DNA from: Mesorhabditis belari
Taxonomy: Eukaryota > Nematoda > Chromadorea > Rhabditida > Rhabditidae
NCBI GenBank assembly: GCA_958450365.1
Contig: CAUEEP010000871.1
Coordinates: 124,001 to 188,000, forward strand
DNA length: 64,000 nucleotides
Direction of reading: 5' to 3'
The notes beneath the pieces are model-generated. The model saw only the letters and a program-made list of their open reading frames with translations, was not told the origin of the DNA and did no database searches. How positions within the stretch are numbered: the first letter of the stretch is position 1; every line of letters begins with the position of its first letter. The position numbers and the translations under genes are program-made. This document shows positions 42,201-54,200 of this stretch, piece by piece.

Positions 42201-45200
42201 TATTTACCGTATTTTCTGTAATAGTAGTGCGCTCTACAAAAGTAGTGCAGTCTGTAATAGTCGTGCAGGCAGGAAAAAGGTTGAAAAAATAGTAGTGCGC
42301 ACTACGATTACAGAAAATACGGTAATTTTTGGCACCTGATACGACCCCACTGGCCACTCAGGCTCAGGCTAGATTCACGAAAAAATGAAACACGAAAATT
42401 TCAAAGAGAAAATAAAAACGATTGTTAAACGAAATTTTTTGATGGCACACTGAAATTTATAAGATTTAAAAATAAAAAATAGATTTATTAAAAAATAGCT
42501 TTAAATAGTCAAATGCTCAAGCCAAATGGAGAAAGGAAACCTTTTAGAAAAGGTAGCAATCAAGAGGAACATACTCGATCGCACAATTGCAAGCAAAGCT
42601 CCAAAGCATCAGCAAATGTAAAGGATTTTCGTTTCAGAGCCAACCGGTTGTGCGGCCGTCAGTTGCATGGTTGGACAAGAGTGTGTTGTCGATAAAAATG
42701 GAAATGGGAAATGCCAAGTATCCGGGGAATCAAGTGGTAGATTTTCCAGAGTTTTTTCTAAACTCGCACATTGATAATTGAAAATCTACCCATTTTTCAG
42801 AACAATTGCATTGTTTTTCGGCAACTTAAAATGTTCAATTTTTGAAACTCAACTTTTTTATTGAGTCAATAAAGGAAAAAAGCTAGAAAATAGAATTTAA
42901 AGCAGAAACAATCAATTAGAAAACCAATCAAGAAATCAATCTTTTAGGAAACTGCTCGAAAAACGAATTTTTCAACTCGTGCACCGGATGTGAGACGTAT
43001 TGTGGACAACAGGGACCAGTGGTGAGTGCGAAATTTGCGGAATTTGTGCCCATCTAGCCCAAATAGGCTGTAAATCCTTTTTTTGTTTATAAAATAACTT
43101 TAGATGTGCACAAAAATCTGCATCACCCCAGGGAAATGCCGTTGCAAGGAGGGTTTCTTCAGAAATCGCCTTTCCGGGAAATGCGTCACACAAAATGAGT
43201 GCGATTCGCAAAGTGAGATTACGGAGTTTCAAAATAGACGTCTCTATTTAGAGGAGCTTTCAGTTAATCGAGTTTTGTGGTGAAATAGTGGTGAAATAGT
43301 GGTGAAACTTGTTATTAGCTTGCTGAATGAGTCTTGATCACTTTTTTTGTAGCACACAAGTTAGCTAGATTACCAAATAGTTTAAAAAAAGGCGATTTAG
43401 GCACTTTGGTCCACAGAAATCTATGTAATCTATGTTGGTGCAAATAGAAAAAAGAAAGAGCACAAAAAGTTAGGTAGATTACCAAATTTTCAGAACAATC
43501 TATTCACGCAGGTTCTTTATAGGACTTTTTATCGAATTCTTGCGAAAAACGAGCTTTTGTTACTCGAATTTTGCTTGGAAAGAGACCAAAATCGGCTTGA
43601 AATGATAGAAAAGTGAATGCTAAACATCTATTTGGAAAAAACCGTAGATCAATTGATGACTTAGTCATTTCTAAGTATATTTACGAAAAAGTGGTCAAGC
43701 CTTGTTTACCAAGGTAATAGTTAGAAAATTTGATTCAAAAATGATTTGAAATTTGAATTTGATTCAGCTCCACCAACCCTCACGTGTGCCACTGTGTTAT
43801 GCATCACGAATACGACGTGTATCGAGACACCAAATGGTCCATCGTGTGTCCCGATCAACAATGGTAAGAGCTCCAATTATTCAATCAGTTTCCAATCATT
43901 ATCCACAAATTACCCTAAATTGTTCAGGCTTTAGAAAACCGTATTGTGGAATAAACCGTAGGTCAACTGAAAAAGAGTTGAAATTAAAATTGATCAATTG
44001 ATTCTTTTGAAAAAAGAAAGTTTAAAAAAGTATGACTATCGTTTTGATTCGACGAATTTGCAGCATTAAAAAGAGTTTTAAAAGTTTGGCTTCCTTTTTA
44101 ATTCGATAAATTAACTGTATTCTACTATTAGCAACCATTTACTAATTAAGATTAAATAAAAACAGCACTCCAATGAAAATTGCACTTTTCTTTTACTGAA
44201 AACGATGATTTTTAATGAAACTCTAACGTTATTGAGTTTAGCTTTATGAAACTGAGAGAGTTGATAGGGAAAGATTGATAGAGAATGCTAGAGAACGACA
44301 GAGATTGATAGAGATTGATAGAGAACGATAGAAAACGATAGAGAATGATAGAGAATGATAGAGAATGATAGAGAATGATAGAGAATGATAGAAAATGATA
44401 GAGAATGATAGAGAATGATAGAAAATGATAGAGAATGCTAGAGAATGATAGAGAGTGCTAGAGATTGATAGAAAATGATAGAGAATGCTAGAGAATGCTA
44501 GATAATGCTACATGATACTAGAGAATGATAGAGAATGATAGAGACTAATCATTCCTATTAGTTTTGACGAAAACTAGACGCAAAACGTGAAACTTAGTAG
44601 ATATTTATGTACAGATAACAAATTCCCAGTTGTTTACAGCATTCGCAAAATTTTGAACATTTTATTTGCAATCAAAACACATTTACAACCACCCATTGCT
44701 TCTGTCAGTTTCCAGTAGAGTGTGTTCCTCGCGAGTAAGTAATTACTCGAGTCAAATTTGCATGAGTATCTTTTACTCGATTAATCACACTCTAGTATTT
44801 ACGGTAGTTTCTGTCAGTTCGCAGCTTCTGCTGTCAGTTCGCAGCTTCTTCTGTCAGTTCGCAACTTCTGCTGTCAGTTCGCAGCTTCTGCTGTCAGTTC
44901 GCAGCTTCTGCTGTCAGTTCGCAGCTTCTGCTGTCAGTTCGCAGCTTCTGCTGTCAGTTCGCAGCTAGCTTCTGAATAACTTGAAACACAGAAATTTATA
45001 CAAGACAAATTTTTCTAGTTATTTTTCATTGAATCTATTGAATGGTTTTTGTAATATTCCTAATTTTTGGCGTTTTTCTTTCAGGTACTCAACCAGTTTG
45101 TAACCTATTTTGCCCGTGCCACAAACGGTGCAAAATCACCAGGCGTGGACCACGATGTGTCCGATGGGGTAAAGCAAAAAGGGAAATGTATAGAATCGCT

Positions 45201-48200
45201 TTCTGATTTTCTTTGTTTTTTAGAATAGAAAGACAGAAATCCTTGTTTTGAAGCCGAAAATAATCCAATTTCACAAGTTTCCAATTTCAAACTCATTATT
45301 TCAAAATTATTAAATACAAAACTAGGATCTTCTCCTTTAACCATTTTTTTTAGCTCTTTTCGGAATGTTACTTTGAAATTAGACTCTTCTAAAAATATAA
45401 ATACAAATAAAATATTAAAAATAGAATGGAGCCAAAGCCTCAACAAGTCCTCAAGTTTATTTAGGAATTCATATTGGTGAACTTGGGACTTTGGTCGGCT
45501 GGGGAGGATCTTGAAAATAAGGATTTAAAATTGAGAAAGTTTAAAAACGCTAGAATATTATACTATTTTAATTTTTTAAAACTACTGTTTCTCTAAACTA
45601 AACACGGTATGGTCAAACAAAATAAAACTGACGAGCCTACTCTGAGGCTGAACAGCTTGAAACTCAAGACTTGTTTCGAGTATTGAGATCTTTTATTAGA
45701 AACCCAAATTCATTAAAAATTCATTAACACGATACGGCCGTACGTGGATTTAGCATTTTTTTGAGGCCAGTTTAACTGAAAATTTACACCAGCTGGTTCT
45801 CGGGGTCAACGAATTCGAATCCGTGTTTGATTTTTAAAAAAAGCTGCTCTATTTTCTGGATATTTCATTGGGTTTACTTACCCAAGTGCAATCCCAAATC
45901 CAGGCCCGTTTGCCGATTAAAAAAACGTGAAAATTTTCATGTTTACGTAGTCGTGCGGCTTTTGGCACACGGCCTCGAGGGATATAAGGCAGAACCAGAA
46001 ATCTTTTACACTCTTTTTTTGCGCAATTTGGTTTAATTACCCAAGTTTTAGAGAGTTTTGTGATGATCGTATTGGCTCAAAAATTAAAGTTACTCAAAAA
46101 ATTGATTCAGATTCAGATTCTCTATCCCAGAATGCTTTTGGTTACAAATTTAGTAGATCTACAACTAGATCGCTGTCATCCGAAACGCTGTCAAACCAAA
46201 AATGACTTTTTTTTGTGAATGTTCTAGCCAAAAATGACAGTTCTAACTAATTAGTTCTAATCTACAGTAGACTAAGAATATAAAACAAAACCCAAACTTT
46301 GGTTTTGCTCCTTTTTTCACCAATTTCTCCAATTTGGTTTAATTACCCGAGTTTTAGAGAGTTTTCGTTTTTTTGGCCGTTTCAGACTATAACTGTCGTC
46401 TGAAACGGCAGCCAAGCCAAAAATCACCTTTACGTTAATGTTTTAACGTTACTAATTTACTCAAAAAAAGGTCTTTCAGATAAACCAAGAATCACTTGTG
46501 CCAATGTGCGTTGTGCAGGACCGTGTGTCGACACTCCGACTGGACCACATTGCCAACCGAGTAAGTAGCCCTGTAAACACAAGGAAATATTGAATTTGAA
46601 CACCAAAGCAAGCTAACACACGAAGCTAACACACGAAGCTAACACACGAAGCTAACACACGAAGCTAACACACGAAGCTAACACACGAAGCTAACACACG
46701 AAGCTAACACACGAAGCTAACACACGAAGCTAACACACGAAGCTAACACACGAAGCTAACACACCAAGCTAACACATCAAGCTAACACATCAAGCTAACA
46801 CAAAGAAATATTGAATTTGAACATCAAAGCAAGCTAACACAAAGAAATATTGAATTTTATCATCAAAATAATTTCCCCATTACATTCTTTATTTTCTGAT
46901 CATTTGTTCTCATTCTAGGACCCACCGACTCGACGCCGGTCGCCTGCAATTTGAACTGTATCAATGGTTTCGAGTGTGTCCTCTCACAGGTTGGTTTCAC
47001 TTGAAAAACAATAATAGAAACAAAACTAGAAACAAAAATAGAAACAAAAACCAAAGACACTAACAAGCTTTTTATTCACAACTTTTTAGCCTCCACTTTG
47101 CGGCGCCAACTGCCAACAGACGCCCACTTGTATCCCCAAAAATAGTGGGTTTCAAAATCTTGGATTATCTAAATCAAAATCTCTTTTTAATAGCACTAAC
47201 GAGAAATTTAATGAATTAAACCCAAGTCTTATTTACAAATTTACTACTAAATTTGAATAACTAAACTGAGTTTAAATTGGAAATTTTCTCTTTGAACCGT
47301 CACTTTCAACCCTTTGAACTTTTCCGCCTTCACCGCTTTCTCAAAATACAAAAGTTTTTCGAAATTTTCGGGAGTGGGACAAATGCGACCTTTTTTTGCG
47401 CACCCGGACATTTGCGCACCTTTTTTTCCGCACTTAGCCCATTAGCGCACCTTTTTTCGCGTTTGAAAAAAGCTCTAAAAAGCTAATATTAACCAATTTC
47501 TATTCCAAAAGTTGTTTTTCTAGGTAATTTGAGGGTGTCGAATTCAAATTTTGACATAACAGAGCGTGTGGAACCAATTTGAAAGACAATTTGAAAGACA
47601 AAACGGCTAGATCAAGTTACAGAAAATTGACCTAGCCGTTTTTTCTCTTTGTATAACTCCGTCGGTTTATTTCCAGAAGCTTCTGTTATGTCAAAATTTG
47701 AATTCGACATCCTAAAATTACCTAGAAAAACAACTTTTGGAATAGAAATTGGTTATTAGCTATATTAGCTTTTTAGAGCTTTTTTAAAACGCGAAAAAAG
47801 GTGCGCTAATGGGCAAGGTGCGGAAAAAAAGGTGGGCAAATGTCCGGGTGCGCAAAAAAAAGGTCGCATTTGTCCCACTCCCAAATTTTCTAATACTAAA
47901 AGTTATGCATATTTTCCCTAACATATTCTGAGAAAAAGAACCCGAAAAACTCATTTTCGAAGTACCCTTTATTGACCTTTAAACTCGCCGACAAATTCCC
48001 TTTTCTCAATGTTACTCAAAAACGGATTAAAGATCTTTCAATTCTGATTTGACAAGCCAAATTGTCGATAGCCAATTGCCGTAGTCGATTACATTTTCAT
48101 GCATTTAAAATGTTAACCAAAAGCTCTGTAATTAATTTTTAACACTTTCTAATCAATTTCAAAAATTAGCTTCATAAAAAATTTCAGATTTGTTTGTGGA

Positions 48201-51200
48201 TTTTCGAAAATTCGAAAATCTGCCAAATTTTGCTTTAAATGTGTATATTGCAAAAAGCTGGTTTCAAAAGCATTAACAATCAGCATTGAGATCATTATTT
48301 AATTCACTCCTGTTGTCTAAATTAGAAAACAAAAGCAAAAGCAGCAAACAAATTTTCCAGTCACTTCGTGCAAGATGATGAAATGCACCAAGGAAACCCA
48401 TTGTGCGATGGTTCAGGTGAAAAAGAGTTTCCTTTAAATTCAATATTCATTTATAGCATTGAAAATGCTTTCAAATACATCAGACAGACAGAAATTGTTA
48501 GAAAACTTGAGCATATTCTGGCATTCCTGCAATTTTCGTAGAATTGCGCACCTGAGTAGACAAGCAATGAACTTGACAAGCACTGAACTTAACTTGACAA
48601 GCACTGAACTTAACTTGACAAGCACTGAACTTAACTTGACAAGCACTGAACTTAACTTGACAAGCACTGAACTTAACTTGACAAGCACTGAACTTAACTT
48701 GACAAACACTGAACTTAACTTGACAAACACTGAACTTAACTTGCCAAGCAACATTATAGAGAAGAAACTTTCATTCATTAGAGTTTACGATTTTTGTAAA
48801 GAATAAAAAGGTTATATTAGTTTATAATATGTAGAAAGCTTTAGTGAAAAAGTGAAAAATTGAAAGCAGACAAGCAGCAGAAGAGTTTTCTTCTCCGAAT
48901 TGCATCAAAAATTTCGAGATGAGACAATAGACATTTGCGAATAAAAGTCAATGAGGGTACGGGGGTGTGAAATCAGTTCTGCGCAGAACTCTGCGCAAAG
49001 TCTAGCTTTTCGATCAACTCCACTTTTTTTGAAACATAGTTTTTCAGGTCCAATGTTTCGCTCCACCATGTTACCCGGTTCCCGAATGTGTCCCAAATGA
49101 GGATAAACCTTGTATGTGAAAAATGTTGAAGCTATTTTATTCGGGTGATGGCAATGAAACCAGCGCTCAAATACCTTTCAAAAATTAAAAGGATTGCAAG
49201 CCTCAGCCAATAAGTGTTGTATACTGCTCGAAAGCTCTGAATCTCCTCTACAACACAATGCAAAATGATTTTGAATTGGATTGATTATTGGGGACTTGGG
49301 TGTTAAAAAGTAAGGGCAGGTCGAGTCTCAACTTGGGTACCTGTGCCTGGTGGCAACTATCCGCTTCCACGGATCTTTCCGCTTGAAATTTTTCCAATAT
49401 ATTAAGGATATATATTAAGGATAGACATTATTCAATATTTGTACTAAAACTCAAACGATCAGCTTAGATTCCATCGAGACAAAGTTGAAAGTAGCTGTTT
49501 TTGGCTTTAAATGGGCCTTTTTGGAAAAACAGATTTATCTCTAGAAGACGAACAAACAAAAACAGTTCTTTTCTTTTGAAATAATTTTTATTGGCGGTAT
49601 TTTCTAACGGAAAACCCGGGAATGCCGATTCCCAGAAACACATTTTTCAGAAAATAGCCATTTTTGACCTTTGAACTTAAAAGTCACCCAAGTCTCCAAG
49701 AAGCAATTCAATTCAAAATCTTTTTCGCATTATTTTGTAGAGGAGATTCAGCGCTTTCGAACGGTATACAACACTTATTGGCTGAGGCTTGCAATCCTTT
49801 TAATTTTTGAAAGACATTTGGCGCTGTTTTCATTCCCATCGCCAAACCCGCAAGCCAGGAAAAAATTGCTATTTGACAAAAAAAACGAAGCTGATCAATT
49901 TGAAACAAATCTTTTTGAGCTTTTGACTTTTAAAATTTGCAATATCTAGAGAATACAAATAGAGATTAGCACACTAAAAACGATACCGTATTTTCTCTAA
50001 TAGGACCTATCACAACCTACATGGAGGGGGGTTGGTAAATCGAATATTTAACCAGGTCTTCATTTATTTTTTTATTAAGTATTTAGTGCACCCAGAGCGT
50101 CGCCTAAATTCCTCGCAATCTCGAGAACCGCTTATCAGAACCTATCGATGTGGGGTCGGAAAATGTAGCTGACGACGAGATCTAGTGGGGGATTTGAGTG
50201 TTGAGCTTCTGTGAAAGCTTTGAAAGCCGTAAAATAGCCACCAACTCGGCTCGCCGGGGTGCACTACTATTAGAGAAAATACGGTACTTATAACTGAGAA
50301 TAGAACAAAAATTTTTCAGATTTTCTTACACTTTTTCAATCACCAATTTCGAAGCAATACTGCCAATTAACAAGAAAACTTTAGTGACAATTTGAAACAA
50401 ATTTTATTTTATTCTTTTTCAAAAACTAACAACTAATCAATTCTAAACAAAAATACCATTATAAAATCATTTTTTAAAACAAATTGAAGCCTTTCCTCTT
50501 TTAGTGGGCCCTTGTGCGGTGACCGATTGTCGATCCGGATATGTTTGCATTGAGGAAACGGTAGGATTTGAAAAAATTGATTTAAAATTTAAAAAGCCTA
50601 TTCAAAACATTGAAAATAGTTTGAATATAATAGATTTTAAAAATTCAATCATTACAAAGACTAATCCCAATAAACGAAATGGTTTCAGGTGAATTGTGTA
50701 AAAGCTCCATGCCCAGGACAAGGCGTTCACGCGAAATGTGTGCCAACTGGTGAGTTTTAAACAAATTTCATTTTAAACTTCGACTACCGTATTCTCTCTA
50801 ATAGTAGTTCACCCTGAGCGTCGCCTAAATTCCTTGCAATCTCGAGAACCGCTTATCAGAACCTATCGATGTGGGGTCGGAAAATGTAGCTGACGATGAG
50901 ATCTTGTGGGGGATTTGAGTGTTGAGCTTCTGCAAAAACTTTGAAAGCCGTAAAATAGTGACCAACTCGGCTTGCACCACTGTTAGAGAGAATACGGTCA
51001 TATTTGAACATTATTAATTGAAAACTAACAAAAACTTAGCTCTTCTCAGTAAGCAGTAAGCAGCTCGTTGTTTTTCAAAAACTCCAAAGCTAGTCAAACT
51101 AGGCTAAGTGTGACTCTCAACTTTGAGAGCTTGTTTTAGAAATTTGTGAGCTCCTATCGGTTAGATAATGGGCACCGCTACAGGAGACCCAGTCAAAATT

Positions 51201-54200
51201 TACCTGTAGCATTTTTATGGTAATCGGTGATCTTTTGACTGAGCTACACCCTCCAAAGTGAGTATGAGTACCGTATTCTCTCTAATAGTAGTCCACCCTG
51301 AGGCTTGCCTAAATTCCTTGAAATCTCGAGAACCGCTTATCAGAACCTATCGATGCGGGGTCGGAAAATGTAGCTGACGATGAGATCTAGTGGGGGATTT
51401 GAGTGTTGAGCTTCTGCAAAAGCTTGGAAACCGTAAAATAGTCACCAACTCGGCTCAGCGGCGTGCACCACTATTAGAGAAAATACGGGAGACGGTTTCC
51501 CGTCATCTTTACTTATTTTTGTGTTTCAATTGAGCCAAAATTGAGTTCAAACTAAACTACGGGGTGCACTACTAAGAGAATACGGGAATTTGAAAAATTT
51601 TGGGTTTTCTCTGCGTTTCACACATACTTAAGTAAGAAATAAACGGGAAAACGATCGAAACAAATTCCCAAATAGCACACAAAAAACAAAAATTCATTTT
51701 CAGCCTGAACACATCACTCTTAAACTTCTTCAACTTTCATATCTTACAATTTTTTACAACTTTTCATTCTATTCTTTTTCTTTTCTACACTAATCTAGAC
51801 TCAAACGAAGCAATGACAAAAAAAATAAGCTAAATGGTCTTTAAATTTTCAATTTTCAAACTAATCTTACTTTCAAACTGTAATCTTTTTAGTTCAATCT
51901 ATTTTATTTTTTGTTGTGTTGTACTTCTTGAAAACACTTTTGTTTTTGTGTTTGTATAAAGATTGGCACATTTTCTTTCCTCATTATTAAGCACAAAATA
52001 TTGAGTTTAAAAAAACGCATAATGTCATGTGGAAGCTGAAGGAGATAAGTTGTCAAAACCCCTCAAAAGACTCTAAAAAAAGAATTGTAGAGTGCCGTTT
52101 TATATAGTTGGACTGGGACCAAAATTTAACATTAACCAAAAAGCAATGCAAATTTGGATAAGAGAAACGATTTTCTAGACGAAATTTCTCATAATATAGC
52201 TCCAAAATGCGGTCTTTTCTTTCAAAAAGGTGAACTTGGCCGCCCTTACCCCGGTGGTTCCATGGTGTAGCGGTTAGCACTCAGGACTTTGAATCCTGCG
52301 ACCCGAGTTCGAATCTCGGTGGAACCTAGCTCTTTTGCTTTTTTTGGAAAATTTTGTTTTAAATGGTTTAAAAGGTTTATTGGTTTAAATGCCTGAAATG
52401 AGGTTTTTAAAATGATGAAAAATATGATTGTAGTGATTATTGTTGGTTTAGATATAATCTTTATTACAGCGATAATAGTTGGTTCAGTGGTTTGAGATTG
52501 GGAGAGTAGAGACACTCCAGGGTACACGGTCGGCAGCTCGTTCACATTGCTTTTGTACGGAACTCGGGCGTTCGTCTCGTCTTTCACACAACGGATAGCG
52601 TTGTGAGTTGAACGGATAGCGACGCATATAAATAGAAATCTCGCACAATAGGCGTTCGTCCCCATAGGTGTCTAACTGGCCATTTCCATACGTGGCAATC
52701 TCGATCACGAGATCGTCACGACAATGATTAAGTTTCCATAAAAGTTTCATGGTTGAATGAATGAATGAAAAAAAATGAAATTCTCTTGCTCACTTGGGAA
52801 AAAAAAAGAAATAAAAAAAAAAGTTCGCTTTATTAAGCCTTTAGGGGAGTGGTAAATAAGTTGAAATAAAGAAATCTTCTTAGATTGTTGGTTTTAGAAT
52901 TGATGGATTGGGTAATGAGCTTAATCTGAGCTTAAACTTATTGCGTTTTGCGTTTAAAACCCTTTTAGATTAGATCTTTGGTTAAATTGACCAAAGAAAA
53001 GGCAGTGATTCTCAGTACGATTTAATGCAGTTAAAATAAATTTGTAAATTGACTGATTAAATTGATTTGACTCATTTTTGATAATGAGTACTGTTAAAGT
53101 GCTTGTTAACAGTACTATTAAAGGTAATGACGCTAAAAAATTTGTCAACAATTTGCCAACATGGACCCTGTATCTCATTAATAAGTCTTTTAAACAAGAA
53201 ATATCCAAAAAGTTGAAACATTCAAAATTCAGAGAGCTTCTCTTTGACTTTAAAACTCGTTTGTTTTTTTTTGTGACTCTCTACAGATCAAGATGAAAGT
53301 TTTTATCTTTTTATTCATCAATTTAAAGCTTAGTTTTCTTATATTCGTCTGATTTGAAACGCTCATTTGAAACAAAAAATGGAGTTGAATTTGGAGTTAA
53401 GAGATGCGTGAAAAATAGCAATTATTGAGCTTTTTAGCAATTTTATCGGAAAATTAGCGATTGCTGAGCTTTTCTTGGCAATTGTAATTGAGCTTTTTAG
53501 TAATTGTAACGGAGAATTAGCGATTGCTTGGCAATTGTAACAATTGTATCGGAAAATAGTGATTGCTGAGCTTTTTTGACTTTATTTAGTAGAATTCTAG
53601 TTCTAGTTTTCAGTTCTAGCGCGTTCTAGTTCAGTTCAGTTCAGTTCATTTCTGAAACAAGCGCACAATCTCATAGTAGTCGATCAAATATGGGTCGACG
53701 ATGAGAAATTGACGAATCTCATCAAAAAGACATTTCCATTCTTCCGCTGATACCTAGAAAATTTGATTTGTAATTGATTTTGAAATTGATTTTGAAATTG
53801 ATTTGATTTTGAAACATGACTTTTTTAAAACTCGAAAACTCACCCGAAAAACGGAAACCATTAGGCACTCTTGCACTAAATCAGCACTCCAAAAGTCGTT
53901 TGCCACCTGCAAAAAGAATTCGCTTTTAAAAGAAGCTTTTAAAAGCTTTCTTTAACTAATAAGAAGTTAAATAATTAGGAATTGCTTCCGATTTTTCTCT
54001 ACGATTGTTTCATTCTCCTCTCACCTTTCATTGTCCTCTTGTTATGTGTATGAATTGATGTGTATCAATCTTGATCTAGCACACTTTATCTCAGGTCCTG
54101 AATAAAGTATCTATATTCTCATTTTCTAATCGATGCATCAAAAAGTCAATGGCAACTCTTTTTGCGGAGTTTTCTATAAAGTTGATTTCTATCATTCTTT

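Noticed and set aside
44666..44968. 100-codon ORF with SSQLLLSVRSF repeats
   Set aside because: Translation of the 21-bp tandem repeat in an intron.
48440..48806. Overlapping 112-115 codon ORFs with LTSTELN or VKLSSVL repeats
   Set aside because: Both strands of the 21-bp tandem repeat stay open; intronic.
49671..49949. 92-codon ORF
   Set aside because: Lies in the right arm of the IRE-A element; a copy at 62.8-63.4 kb is not open in the same way.
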